A stretch of DNA of 64,000 bases from JAUXJB01 sp965226855 (GCA_965226855.1 CBDDEE010000028.1:1-64000); one strand, 5' to 3'. Counted from the first letter of the stretch, positions 15,691 through 24,661 are shown. The notes: generated from the letters alone by a model not told the origin. Numbers and translations are program-made.

Positions 15691-16118
15691 TCAGTTCTCA
15701 CTGATGCTCAAGTAGAGCGAGGCTGCGGCCCAGTCCGCGCTGGTAGAGGCGAGCTCGCGGCGAAGCCGCAGCACGCGATTGCTATCAGCCGCCGAGCCGG
15801 GGCCGGCGGCTGATAGCTCGCCGATCGCGCTGCGAATGCTCTCAGCATCCTCCAGTCGCGTCGCACAGATCGCTCGTACCGTATCCAGGCCCGCCGGCGG
15901 CCCGTAGTCGAAGTAGAAGCCGGCGCCGTTCCCGGGCGCGAGCGAGTCTGGGATCAGACTGGTGGTTCCGGCACGAATGAGGCCTTGCGGCAAGAACTCG
16001 CTCTTCTGGTAGCTCGAGGGGAAGAGCAGGTTAGTGCCCGCCCGGGCGTCCACGTCGACGACAGTGAGGTAGCAATCCTGGCTGGTGCCCACCTCTAGCT
16101 GGAGGCTGTTCGCGGGGG
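15691..16118 (-). pseudogene. C-terminal DUF4384-like domain of the caspase gene, in a shifted frame
   Basis: In the frame next to the caspase ORF, this segment reads ANSLQLEVGTSQDCYLTVVD, then VDARAGTNLLFPSSYQKSEF and AGFYFDYGPPAGLDTVRAIC. This is the DUF4384-type beta domain commonly found at the C-terminus of bacterial caspase-family proteins. It ends with a proper stop at 15691. It has no start of its own and joins the caspase frame at a run of five C on the coding strand (16114-16118). One extra base, or a -1 ribosomal slip there, would give a single 670-residue caspase-DUF4384 protein. Confidence 0.75.
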
Positions 16119-17732
16119 TGGCGCCTCGCCGGATGTATAGAAGCGGAGTGGCTGAGGCGCTAGGTCGGCACTGACCCGGATGCCGCGCGTCCCGATCGAG
16201 CGCTCGACCCGCGGTGTTGCCCCGATGGCGGTGAGGTTGATGCGCAGCCGGGCGGACGGGTTCTCGACACTCAGCAGGGCTGCCACGGCGGTTGACCTCG
16301 CGATCGTCGCGGCGATCGACTCGGCGATCTGGCCGGGGGCCGCGTCCAAGCCCGCGAGTTCGGTCTCGCCCTGAGCCCCGAACAGGCCGCAGCTCCAGCG
16401 CTCCTCCCCGCCGGGACAGTCGATGACGAAGCGAGCGAACTGTCCGGGCTCGACAAAGGCGACACCGCCGCGCAGCAGCGACTCGAGCGCCTCGCGCAGC
16501 TGCGCTCGGACCGGCGGCGTCATCGCGCGCAGCAGGATCGGCACGCGCTCGGGCGGTGGGGGCGTCGCGATGAGGACCGCCCGCGAGTCGCGCAGCAGCG
16601 GGGCGTCTGGCCGGCTCGGAGTCGCCAGAGCGTCCGCCCCGACAGCCTCCCGTACCACAGCACGCAGGAGCCCTTTGCCGGGCAGAAAGCGCGTCTCCCC
16701 GGGCGGGTACACGGCCCAGATCGATTGCGGCTGGGCGCCGAGTTCGACCCCCTTCACCAGACGCAGGGAACCGTTCTCCGGCTGTGCCTGGACCCACGGA
16801 ACGCGGGCGGAGCCCACGGCCTCTGCCGCTGCGTCCTGCGGCGCAGCCCCGAACAGCGGTTGCTCCAGCCGGTCTCTCGCTCCCTCCAGCTGAGGTTCCG
16901 GCAACCTGCGGCCGCCCAGGCGGGGCTTGATACCCTGCAGCGCTTGCTCGACCCGCTTCATCACACCAAGCGGTGTGATTTGGCGCGGAGCGCCGGACAG
17001 CCCGCGGCTCAGCGCGAAGGTGAACAGGCCGTGGTAGCGGCCCTCGAAGGGCCCGTCCAGCGCCGATTCGTTTGCCGCCGCCCCGGTGAAGAGCAAATAC
17101 CTCTCCGAGATCGGCAGTGGCACCACGGTGCGGGTCGCCAGGGCGTATAGCCCCAGACGGGTGTCTGGGGGTACAAAGCGCGCACGAATGTCGACCGCCG
17201 CATCGCGGAGGCCGGTACCGGAGTGACAGGAATCGAGCACCACGACAGCGGACGACACGCGCAGGCGCTCGATGATCGCGTCGAGCTCGTCGTCCGTGAT
17301 GTCCGCGATGCCCGGTGTACGCGCGTCCTGCGGGCAAATGGTCTCGTCGAGCCCGTCAGCCTCGTCGCTGTTCGCGTCGCGCACCTGCGAGCCATGCCCG
17401 GAGTAGTGAATGTATACCGTGTCGGCGCGACCGGCCTCACCCACGAGCTGTTCGAGCGCGGCGAGGATCCCAGCGCGCGTCGCCTGCTTGTTCGTGAGCA
17501 GCCTCGTGTGCTGTGGCTCGAAGCCGAACTGGGTCTCGAGGAGCGCTTGGATCGTCTCCACGTCGTTGACCGCGCCGCGCAGGGCTGGTAGACGCTCGTA
17601 ATCGTTGATGCCGATGAGGAGAGCTCGGCGCGTCCCCCCGTCGGCTAGCGCCCCCTCCGCGAGCAGGAGCGAAGTCAGAAGCGAGAGGAGACAGACCAGC
17701 CCCCGCGCGAACTCTGCCCTGCAGCGCCTCAC
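16095..17732 (-). CDS. Secreted caspase-family (C14) peptidase
   Basis: The protein starts at GTG 17732, seven bases after the ompA-like stop. It has a clear signal peptide, MRRCRAEFARGLVCLLSLLT followed by SLLLAEGALA. The peptidase domain covers about residues 34-290: RALLIGINDYERLPAL is the first strand, the catalytic His lies in YSGHGSQV (about 113) and the catalytic Cys in VVVLDSCHSGTG (about 169). Relatives are Arg/Lys- or Asp-specific proteases or pseudoproteases linked to signalling or cell death. Residues 300-530 form a less conserved region. The frame ends early at 16095 because of a frame change at 16114-16118; the expected C-terminal domain continues in the next frame to 15691. It sits between an OmpA-like protein and a vWA-hydrolase gene on the same strand. 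Confidence 0.88.
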   Translation of the reverse strand: MRRCRAEFARGLVCLLSLLTSLLLAEGALADGGTRRALLIGINDYERLPALRGAVNDVETIQALLETQFGFEPQHTRLLTNKQATRAGILAALEQLVGEAGRADTVYIHYSGHGSQVRDANSDEADGLDETICPQDARTPGIADITDDELDAIIERLRVSSAVVVLDSCHSGTGLRDAAVDIRARFVPPDTRLGLYALATRTVVPLPISERYLLFTGAAANESALDGPFEGRYHGLFTFALSRGLSGAPRQITPLGVMKRVEQALQGIKPRLGGRRLPEPQLEGARDRLEQPLFGAAPQDAAAEAVGSARVPWVQAQPENGSLRLVKGVELGAQPQSIWAVYPPGETRFLPGKGLLRAVVREAVGADALATPSRPDAPLLRDSRAVLIATPPPPERVPILLRAMTPPVRAQLREALESLLRGGVAFVEPGQFARFVIDCPGGEERWSCGLFGAQGETELAGLDAAPGQIAESIAATIARSTAVAALLSVENPSARLRINLTAIGATPRVERSIGTRGIRVSADLAPQPLRFYTSGEAPPPRTASS

Positions 17733-17739
17733 TCGTCGA

Positions 17740-18315
17740 TCACTTCGCGGATCGGAACTCCACGCGTCGGTTCCTCGCGTCGAATGGGTCGTTGCCGCGG
17801 AGAGGCTCCGACTCTCCCTTGCCCAGTGCCTGGAGCCGTGTGCGGTCCACACGATGGTTCGCGACGAGATAACTTCGGATCTCTTCCGCTCGCCGCTTGG
17901 AGAGCTTGAGATTGTACGTCCCGCTCCCACTGGCATCCGTGTGGCCCACGATCACGAGCCGCTTGTCCACCAGCCCCTTCAGGTTCAGCATCCTGCCGAC
18001 TTCATCGAGATACGGCCTCGAGTCCGGGAGTATCTCGTATGAATCGAAGCCGAACTGGATCAGAAAGCCGAAGCTCCTTGGCCTCTCCTCTGCCGCCTGT
18101 GCCGCCTTGTCTCCGGGAGTGACCATGATGCCGCGTGTCTTGATCCCACGCGCCGAGCCCCCTTCGGCGCTCGGCTCGGCGTACAGGATCTTCCCGAGCT
18201 CCTCTGCCGAGGGAACCGGGCCGTCGAAGATCTCCACCCGGCCCGGCTCGTCTGCGCGTACCGCGGTCGTGCTCAGGAGTACCCCGAGCAGAGCGCTGGT
18301 GAGTGCAGCGCGCAT
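17740..18315 (-). CDS. OmpA-family peptidoglycan-binding protein
   Basis: 191 residues with a signal peptide, MRAALTSALLGVLLSTTAVR-A. The C-terminal OmpA domain (about residues 85-191) has the hallmark pattern IQFGFDSYEILPDSRPYLDE, then VGHTDASGSGTYNLKLSKRR and NRRVEFRSAK. OmpA domains bind peptidoglycan diaminopimelate and anchor envelope complexes in the periplasm. The start is ATG 18315 with GGAGG 4 bases upstream. It is the first gene of a likely operon: the caspase gene starts 7 bases after its stop, and the vWA-hydrolase gene follows. Confidence 0.9.
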   Translation of the reverse strand: MRAALTSALLGVLLSTTAVRADEPGRVEIFDGPVPSAEELGKILYAEPSAEGGSARGIKTRGIMVTPGDKAAQAAEERPRSFGFLIQFGFDSYEILPDSRPYLDEVGRMLNLKGLVDKRLVIVGHTDASGSGTYNLKLSKRRAEEIRSYLVANHRVDRTRLQALGKGESEPLRGNDPFDARNRRVEFRSAK

Positions 18316-18468
18316 TGGATCCTCCACCCGTGATTGTCCGAAGCTCGATTCTACCCGGGGTCTGCCCTTTGGGGACACGGCTACTTGCTTCTTGCCCGCT
18401 TGCGGGCTGTAGGGGGATAATGGCCTCACTATCCGAGCAGAGCTCCAGATGCGGAGGGAGGGACAGTG

Positions 18469-18786
18469 ATGGGCAGACTTCTCGTGGCAGCGGTCCTCGC
18501 GACCTGCCTTGCCGCGCCGGCGCAGGCCGGCCAGCTCCACAAGCATCCGGTTGAGCAGTACATCGTGTACGCCGGCGACGCTCTGCTCACGAGACCCGCG
18601 ACCCTGGGCTTCACGATCGCCGGGGCCGCGATTTACGCGGTCACCTTGCCGTTTACCTACTTCAGCCGGGATCCCAGCTACTTCGACGTTCTCGTGAGGG
18701 GCCCCGCAGAGGCGACCTTCAAGCGCTGTCTCGGCTGCGAGATCAGCGGGAGAAAGAGGTCGGCGGCCCCATCGGTGCAGCCCTAG
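18469..18786 (+). CDS. Small exported protein of unknown function
   Basis: 105 residues. A signal peptide (MGRLLVAAVLATCLAAPAQA-G) is followed by HPVEQYIVYAGDALLTRPAT and one probable membrane or hydrophobic segment LGFTIAGAAIYAVTLPFTYF. CLGCE near the end is a possible paired-Cys site. The start is ATG 18469 with GGAGGGAGG upstream. It is divergent from the ompA-like gene, with about 150 bp between them that must hold both promoters. I do not recognise the family. Confidence 0.7.
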   Translation: MGRLLVAAVLATCLAAPAQAGQLHKHPVEQYIVYAGDALLTRPATLGFTIAGAAIYAVTLPFTYFSRDPSYFDVLVRGPAEATFKRCLGCEISGRKRSAAPSVQP

Positions 18787-18789
18787 CCG

Positions 18790-19467
18790 CTAGCGGGAGG
18801 CTCGTGCGGGCGAGGACCTTCCGCCCGTCTGGAACATGGCGTGCAGCCAGAGCCAGGTGTTGGCAATGAACGGGCGCATCCTCCACTGGGCCGTCCGCAC
18901 GCGCCGCAACTCGCGTCCTCTGCAACGGGACCCCATCTCCCGGAGCAGCATCTCGGCTTCGCGACGCTGGCTCGTCTTGCCGAGAAGGCGCGAGAGGTCG
19001 AGCACAGTCTCGAGCTCCCAGGCATTGATGGAGCGCATGCGCCGCAGCAGATAGATCGCCTGGGGCCGATAGCGTCGGCCCCGAAAGCGGCGGCGACCCT
19101 CGAGGAGGGCCTCTCTCGCGTCGGCGTCGCGCCCTCGCTGTCGCTCGAGCTCGAAGATGGCCAGCCAGGTCTCGAGCTGCCGAGGGAGGTAGCTCGCCGC
19201 CTCACGGTAGATCCCGAGCGCCTTCTCCGTGAGCCCCTCCCGCGCCAGGCCTCGCGCAGCGCGGCGGTAGCTCACCCAGGCATCGAAGGTCTGGCCCCTG
19301 CGAGCGAGCAGAGGGGCGAGCTTGCCGTGAATCTCCGCGTTGCCCGGCTCGACCGCGAGTACCCAACGATAGAGTGCGATGGCTTTCTTGCGACGACGCT
19401 TGGCGCGCGCGCGAGCCGCCGCCTTGAGCACTCGCGTTCGGTCGTAGACGGAGGTCGAGCGTAACAC
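18790..19467 (-). CDS. TPR-like protein
   Basis: About 225 residues. A basic N-terminus (VYDRTRVLKAAARARAKRRR) is followed by TPR-type helices: KKAIALYRWVLAVEPGNAEI, then TFDAWVSYRRAARGLAREGL, TEKALGIYREAASYLPRQLE and ADAREALLEGRRRFRGRRYR. The last part (SQRREAEMLLREMGSRCRGR) is also helical. No signal peptide is seen. I chose GTG 19467 because family-like sequence begins there; the frame is open further upstream. It ends only 3 bp from the convergent small exported protein. Partner unknown. Confidence 0.7.
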   Translation of the reverse strand: MLRSTSVYDRTRVLKAAARARAKRRRKKAIALYRWVLAVEPGNAEIHGKLAPLLARRGQTFDAWVSYRRAARGLAREGLTEKALGIYREAASYLPRQLETWLAIFELERQRGRDADAREALLEGRRRFRGRRYRPQAIYLLRRMRSINAWELETVLDLSRLLGKTSQRREAEMLLREMGSRCRGRELRRVRTAQWRMRPFIANTWLWLHAMFQTGGRSSPARASR

Positions 19468-19717
19468 AGCCACCTTGGCTGCTGTTTCGGCACATGGCGA
19501 GGTCGCCCTTAGCCGCCGATTCGATGTGCGTCGATGCGCAGCGATGGTGCAACTGGCGCAGCCAACGGCCCGAGGCCCCTGTCTGTACGGAAAGAGCCCG
19601 AGCTGCCGAGCCGTCTCCGCGTCCTCAAGTTTGGGCCGCGCCCGACGAAGCTCCGAACAGTAGCGGGCTGGTCCGGCCGCCCGCACACCCATACACCCCG
19701 CATCGGAAGGGGAACAG

Positions 19718-21217
19718 ATGAGTAAGCAAGACCGTCTCCTGCTCTCGGTAGCAGCAGCCCTTCTCTCGGTCGGAGCGGGCCTCCCATCGCCTGCAAACGC
19801 CGACGAGTGGGCGATCCTGGGCTCGCGGTATCAGGCGATGGGCGGTGCCGGAGTCGCCATCGTCAACGACAATCGGGCCGCGCACTGGAACCCCGGTGCG
19901 CTGGCCTTCATACAGTCCTCGGAGTTCGAGCTGCCCTTTAGTGCTACGGCTCTGTCCGTGGGCGAGGTGATTCGCGATGCAGACGAGATCGTCGAATTCA
20001 TCGACGCCAACAGCTTTGACGGCGTTCTGACCAAGATTCAGGCGGGTCAGGCGCTGACCGCAGCGGAGCTCCAGAACGCGCTCGAGCTTGCAGATAAGCT
20101 GGTTGCCCTGGGAGCCGAGGCCGAGGGATTCCTGACCGGCCTTCATACGGGGCTGAGCTTTCGCAGGCGGGGCCTGATGCTCACCGGCCGGACGAGCGGC
20201 TCCTTTGGTCTCGACCCGATCCTCGACCTCACAGGCCTCTCCTTCAGCGACGATCTCGACGCGCTCACCCAGGTAGCAAACGTGGTCGGTGTGGGCGCGG
20301 ACCGCTCCGGCGCCTTCACGAATCCCGGCAGCCAGGCGCTCGCCGACATCATCGCGGTGGCTCTCGGTGCCTGGTCTCAGGACCAGGCAGAGGAGCTCGT
20401 CTTCCAGGCAGAGCTTGCGGGGCTCGACACTTCGACGCTGCCCATTCAGGACATCGTCACGCGCGTCGCGACCGCGACCGGCGGGATCACGGCGCCCGAT
20501 CTCTCGTTGAACGGGAGCGGCGTGCTCGTGCAGGGGCTCCTGACACAGGAGGTCGGGCTCGCATACGGACACTCACTCTTCAGTGAGAGGATCGGACTCG
20601 GGGCCAACCTGCGAGCCGTGTACGGGATGTCGTACCACACCTTCATCCAGTACGATGACATCACCGGTACGGACGATCTGATCGACGACGTTACGGATTC
20701 CAACAACAGGGAGACCAGCCAACGCGTGGCGTTGGATGTGGGGCTCCTGCTCCAGCCCGTGGATTGGCTCCGCGTTGGGGTGGTCGCAAGGAACCTGAAC
20801 AAGCCGGAGTTCAAGAGCAGAGGTCCGGACGGAGTGGAGCTGGACCAGCAGATCCGTGCCGGCATCGGCCTCAATCTGACACCGAACTGGCTGCTGGCCG
20901 CGGACGTCGACCTCACGGAGAACGACTCCATCAACGTCGAGGGCTTCTCCTCGCGTATGCTCTCGCTGGGTACGGAGCTCCGGATCCCCTTCTGGGTGGG
21001 GAGCCTCGCCCTCCGGGCCGGGGCGTACAAGAACCTCGCGTCCGATGGTGACGATGGCATCACCCTCACCGCGGGACTCGGTCTGCGCTTCACGCACCTG
21101 CAGCTCGACATCGCTGCGGGCGCCGCCACCACGACGGAGGAGCTCGAGGTCGGCGGCTCGGACCTGCCGTCGCGCATGCACGTGTCCGGGGCGATCAGGT
21201 GGGTGTCGGAGTTCTAG
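19718..21217 (+). CDS. TraF-like outer-membrane beta-barrel protein
   Basis: 499 residues with a signal peptide, LLLSVAAALLSVGAGLPSPA-NA. The mature start WAILGSRYQAMGGAGVAIVN followed by AAHWNPGAL matches the conserved N-terminus of conjugal-transfer TraF-like barrel proteins and resembles FadL/PorV-type signatures (A-M-G-G-A, W-N-P-A). The remainder alternates in beta-strand fashion (IGLGANLRAVYGMSYHTF, WLLAADVDLTE, LTAGLGLRFTHLQLDIAAGA) and ends in the aromatic WVSEF typical of outer-membrane barrels. No conjugation genes are nearby, so a transfer role is unlikely. The start is ATG 19718 with GGAAGGGG upstream. Confidence 0.85.
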   Translation: MSKQDRLLLSVAAALLSVGAGLPSPANADEWAILGSRYQAMGGAGVAIVNDNRAAHWNPGALAFIQSSEFELPFSATALSVGEVIRDADEIVEFIDANSFDGVLTKIQAGQALTAAELQNALELADKLVALGAEAEGFLTGLHTGLSFRRRGLMLTGRTSGSFGLDPILDLTGLSFSDDLDALTQVANVVGVGADRSGAFTNPGSQALADIIAVALGAWSQDQAEELVFQAELAGLDTSTLPIQDIVTRVATATGGITAPDLSLNGSGVLVQGLLTQEVGLAYGHSLFSERIGLGANLRAVYGMSYHTFIQYDDITGTDDLIDDVTDSNNRETSQRVALDVGLLLQPVDWLRVGVVARNLNKPEFKSRGPDGVELDQQIRAGIGLNLTPNWLLAADVDLTENDSINVEGFSSRMLSLGTELRIPFWVGSLALRAGAYKNLASDGDDGITLTAGLGLRFTHLQLDIAAGAATTTEELEVGGSDLPSRMHVSGAIRWVSEF

Positions 21218-21229
21218 AGGCCCACGGAG

Positions 21230-21997
21230 CTACGGGACGAACTGCTCGTTCAGGATGCGCTCCTCCAGTCCGTGTCCCCTGTCGAAGAGCAGCTTGAGCG
21301 AGCACTCCCGGTCCTCGCGAATCTCGACCTCGACCACGTCGCGAACCTCGCTCGAATCCGCTACGGAGCTGACGGGACGCTTCGCGTGGTCGAGCACCTC
21401 GATGCGGATCGTCGCGTCGCGGGGCAGGAGGGCGCCGCGCCAGCGGCGGGGCCGAAAGGCGCTGATCGGTGTGAGTGCGAGAACGCCGGCATCGAGCGGC
21501 AGGATCGGGCCGTGCGCGGAGAGGTTGTAGGCTGTGCTTCCGGCCGGCGTGGCGACCAGGACGCCGTCGCAGACCAGCTCGTCGACGCGCGGGATCCCGT
21601 CCACGTGAATGCGCAGCTTCGCCGCCTGGTGGGTCTGGCGCAGCATCGAGACCTCGTTGATCGCGAGCAGCTGGAGCTGCTCGCCCGACTGCCTGCGAGC
21701 TTTCAGGCGAAGCGGATGCAGCGTCGTCAGGTCAGCATCCTCGATGCGCTGCAATAGCGCGTCCTCATCGTAGTCGTTCATCAGGAAGCCGATCGTGCCC
21801 CGATTCATGCCATAGATGGGCACTCCGCGTTCCACGCTCTTGTGCAGCGTCTCGAGCATGAAGCCGTCGCCGCCTAGGGCAATTATGACGTCGGCCTCCT
21901 CGACGCATTTGCTCGCGTAGCGATCGCGCAGGCGTTCGAGGGAAGCCTGCGCGACGTCGGAGTCGCCGGCCACGAATGCGATTCGATCGAGCTTCAT
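21230..21997 (-). CDS. nadK: NAD kinase
   Basis: Phosphorylates NAD to NADP using ATP. 255 residues. Motifs: IIALGGDGFMLETLH (the GGDG active-site loop, about residues 40-50), YGMNRGTIGFLMND, LLAINEVSM (the NE motif) and the glycine-rich GVLVATPAGSTAYNLSAHGP. The protein is slightly shorter than average because the N-terminal strand-helix is compact. The start is ATG 21997. It is convergent with the TraF-like gene (12 bp apart) and divergent from the HAD gene. Confidence 0.95.
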   Translation of the reverse strand: MKLDRIAFVAGDSDVAQASLERLRDRYASKCVEEADVIIALGGDGFMLETLHKSVERGVPIYGMNRGTIGFLMNDYDEDALLQRIEDADLTTLHPLRLKARRQSGEQLQLLAINEVSMLRQTHQAAKLRIHVDGIPRVDELVCDGVLVATPAGSTAYNLSAHGPILPLDAGVLALTPISAFRPRRWRGALLPRDATIRIEVLDHAKRPVSSVADSSEVRDVVEVEIREDRECSLKLLFDRGHGLEERILNEQFVP

Positions 21998-22087
21998 CGC
22001 GCAGCCTCTCCTGCAGCTCCATGCTCGAGCCGTCTCGAGCGTCGGGAGTGTAGCTCAGTCTTGCAGGACTGCTGTAGAGTGGTGGCG

Positions 22088-22726
22088 ATGACCTATTTGG
22101 CGGTGATCTTTGATCTCGGTGGCGTCGTTGTGAGCTCCCCACTGCACGCCATTGCGCGCTACGAGTGCAAGCACGGCATTACCGAGGGCTTCATCAACCG
22201 CGTCGTCGTGGACACCGGTGCGTCAGGAGCTTGGTCTCGGCTAGAGCGTGGCGAGCTTCCGATCGAGCAGTTCTATGACGAGTTCGACCGCGACTGCGAG
22301 CGGGCTGGCCGATCCATCTCGGCGCGGGACATGATGGTCAGCATCGCCGAGGGTGCCGGTCCGCATCCGCAGATGATCGCGGCCATCCGCACGATTCGCG
22401 AGCAGGGCTTGCGCGTGGCGGCGCTGACGAACAACTGGATCTCCGAAGAGAAGCGCGACAAAGGAGCGAACGACCTGCGCCCCCTGTTTCACGTCTTCGT
22501 CGAGTCGAGCGTGGTCGGCCTGCGGAAGCCGGATCCGCGGATCTACCAGCACGTGTGCGCGGAGCTCGGCGTGGAGCCGCGGGCCGCCGTTTTCCTGGAC
22601 GACATCGGCCGGAACCTGAAGACCGCGAGACAGCTCGGAATGACCACCATCAAGGTCGATGATCCCGATCGGGCGCTCGCGGAGCTCGAGGCTGCGCTCG
22701 GCTTCGCTCTGCGTACCCAGCGCTAG
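22088..22726 (+). CDS. HAD-superfamily hydrolase (epoxide-hydrolase N-domain-like phosphatase)
   Basis: 212 residues with all four HAD motifs: VIFDLGGVV (nucleophile Asp), ALTNNW (motif II), LRKPDPRIY (motif III Lys) and AVFLDDIGRNLKTAR (motif IV acidic pair). D-x-G-G-V instead of D-x-D-G-T in motif I is typical of the subgroup related to the N-terminal domain of epoxide hydrolases and ACAD10. Substrate unknown. I start at ATG 22088 because MTYLAVIFDLGG is family-like; an upstream in-frame start would add nine residues. It overlaps the convergent next gene by 4 bp. Confidence 0.9.
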   Translation: MTYLAVIFDLGGVVVSSPLHAIARYECKHGITEGFINRVVVDTGASGAWSRLERGELPIEQFYDEFDRDCERAGRSISARDMMVSIAEGAGPHPQMIAAIRTIREQGLRVAALTNNWISEEKRDKGANDLRPLFHVFVESSVVGLRKPDPRIYQHVCAELGVEPRAAVFLDDIGRNLKTARQLGMTTIKVDDPDRALAELEAALGFALRTQR

Positions 22727-23745
22727 GCAGCCTCGAGCTTGTCGAAGCCTTCCAGAATACGCGGACCATCGGGGTGCGCGAGGATCCGAGCCTTGAAGCT
22801 CTTGCGTTCGCGCTCGGCGATGAGCTTTGGCTGCTCCACCGTGGCCCACTGCACGATCGCTCGCCAGCTTGGATCGATGACCTCGGTGCCCGGGATGCGT
22901 GCGCCGTCGCTCTTCCGGAAGGTGAGGCTCTTGAGCTCTCCCAGGTAGAGCCGGAGCGAGCTCACGTGGATCTCCTCGTCGCGCCGTATCCGCCCGATCA
23001 GCTCGGCGGCCTCTTCGGCCTCCGCACGGCGGTCTGTGAATAGCTCGGGGTCGCGAAACAGCTGCTGTGAGAACGCGAAGCCGAGCTCGGCGCGGAACTC
23101 GATCATGAGTAGATTGAGCAGGAACTGGATGAGGCGGTCGTGCGGGAGCGAGAGCCCCTCGATCTCCGCTGCGTCCCCCTCCGGTCGGCCGATCCGTCCC
23201 GGCAGCTCGGGATCGGGGAAGTCCGTCTCTCCGAAGGCGAGGTCGCGCGCGGCGAACCACATGACGTCGTGCCCACCGATGCCGAGCTCCGGCTGTCCCC
23301 CCTCATCGATTCCGTGCGCCACGATCAGGCCCTTGTTCAAGTGCCCGACGGCGAGCTCGGAAATGTCCTCGCAGATCACGTCCTGAAGCTCCGGGAGCTG
23401 CGCCTCTGCGAGGAAACGCCCGCGGCCCTCGATCTTCCCGGTGATGGTCAGCGAGTTCCAGAAGGGTTGGCCGATTCCTTCCGATAGCAGGAGCTTCTGC
23501 TGGGGCTCACTCGGATAGCGCTTTCCGGCGAGGAGCGAGGAATCGGCCGCCAGCAAATCTCCACCGCGCGCGCGCAACGCCTCGGTCCAGGCTGCGATCG
23601 CAGGCTCGCGCACCGCGAGTCGCGGCGGCACGTAGGTGCCGCTCGCATCGAAACCGCCGTGGAGGCGACGTCCTGCCGCAACGTGTGGCCTCGCGTAGTC
23701 ATGCGACCGCATGAGCTCTTCGTTGCTGTACACGAGCTTGGTCAC
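22723..23745 (-). CDS. Uncharacterised protein with a ferritin-like helical region
   Basis: 340 residues. GTG 23745 is preferred because AGGAGG lies 7 bases upstream; a TTG at 23751 is in frame. The second half (about 215-275) reads LIQFLLNLLMIEFRAELGFA and later RRDEEIHVSSLRLYLGELKS. Helices with E...E and E-x-x-H at such spacing resemble ferritin-like diiron four-helix bundles. The first half has IGGHDVMWFAARDLAFG. No signal peptide or membrane segment. I do not recognise the family, and the metal-site idea is inference from the E/EIH pattern only. Confidence 0.6.
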   Translation of the reverse strand: MTKLVYSNEELMRSHDYARPHVAAGRRLHGGFDASGTYVPPRLAVREPAIAAWTEALRARGGDLLAADSSLLAGKRYPSEPQQKLLLSEGIGQPFWNSLTITGKIEGRGRFLAEAQLPELQDVICEDISELAVGHLNKGLIVAHGIDEGGQPELGIGGHDVMWFAARDLAFGETDFPDPELPGRIGRPEGDAAEIEGLSLPHDRLIQFLLNLLMIEFRAELGFAFSQQLFRDPELFTDRRAEAEEAAELIGRIRRDEEIHVSSLRLYLGELKSLTFRKSDGARIPGTEVIDPSWRAIVQWATVEQPKLIAERERKSFKARILAHPDGPRILEGFDKLEAA

Positions 23746-23872
23746 TCTCAAACCTCCTAGCTCCGAGGTGCCTGTTCTGTGCGCAGCTCACGTTCAACGA
23801 AGCGGGTCACGTCGTCGTTGGGCCCAGTGCGGCCGAGACCTTGGATGATTCTTTGTCATTTCTGACAGCCGG

Positions 23873-24637
23873 TCAATCAGGTCGGGCCAGCACACGGTAG
23901 CGGTTGAGCGCCCCGCTGCGTCCGTCGCTCGCGAAGGCCGCGACCGGCACCAGGCCGAGGCCCTCTAGGAGCTCCCCCTCCTCGTCCGTATCCACCCAGT
24001 GGCAGTAGCGCAGCGCATCTCTCGGAGCCTGTCCCCAGCGCAGCAGCGTGTCACCGGGTTCGAGCTGCACTGGGTCGAGCGGCTGCGCGGCCCTGAGGTT
24101 GTACTCGCGCAGGCTGAGCTCCCGTTCGGCGAAGCGTGGGTCCGCACCGAAGTCCCAGAAGGCGAGGGCGAGCAGGCCGCCCGGCCCGAGCCGCTCGACC
24201 ATGCGTTCGAGCAGCTGGCGCCGGCGGCACGTTCCCGGGATGTGATGCAAGATCCCGAACGCAGCGACACATGCGTGGGAGCCCTCGCCCGTCAACGGCA
24301 AGAGGGGATCCTCCACCAGGTCGCGCCGCTCGAATTCGGCAGCCATCCCGCGCGTGAAAGCTCGCCCTTGGTCGAGCAAGGTGGCGCTCGCATCGATGCC
24401 CCGGTACACAACAGGGCGCTCGAGCGTCTCGCACAGGAAGCGGGCGAAGCGAGCGTTTCCACAGCCGATTTCGAGTACGGACAGCGGGGTACCAGCCATG
24501 CCCGCGCGCTCCAGGTGCGGGACCAGGCGCGTCCAGCCCGGTCACGGTTCGCGTCGGGTCAGGTGAAAGGGGATGGCGTGGTCGCGGTAGAAGGTGCGGT
24601 TGATCGAGTTGAGCGCGTGAGCGGTCGCGTCGTTCAC
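23873..24637 (-). pseudogene. Class I SAM-dependent methyltransferase interrupted by TGA
   Basis: The methyltransferase core is clear: SVLEIGCGNARFARFL (SAM loop), VYRGIDASATLLDQG, GILHHIPG and GPGGLLALAFWDFG. The in-frame sequence upstream of the first ATG (24499) is also family-like: from GTG 24637 it reads NDATAHALNSINRTFYRDHA and on to RREP-stop-PGWTRLVPHLERAGM. The stop is TGA at 24542-24544, where Trp (TGG) would be expected. Either a nonsense mutation removed the first 46 residues, or the base is a sequencing error. Translation from ATG 24499 would still give 208 residues including the SAM site. Confidence 0.75.
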
Positions 24638-24661
24638 GTCTGAGCCGGGAGGGCGTCCCAC

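Noticed and set aside
24542..24544. Selenocysteine at the TGA in the methyltransferase gene
   Set aside because: The position expects Trp, no redox or metal site is involved, and I see no evidence for a SECIS-like need.
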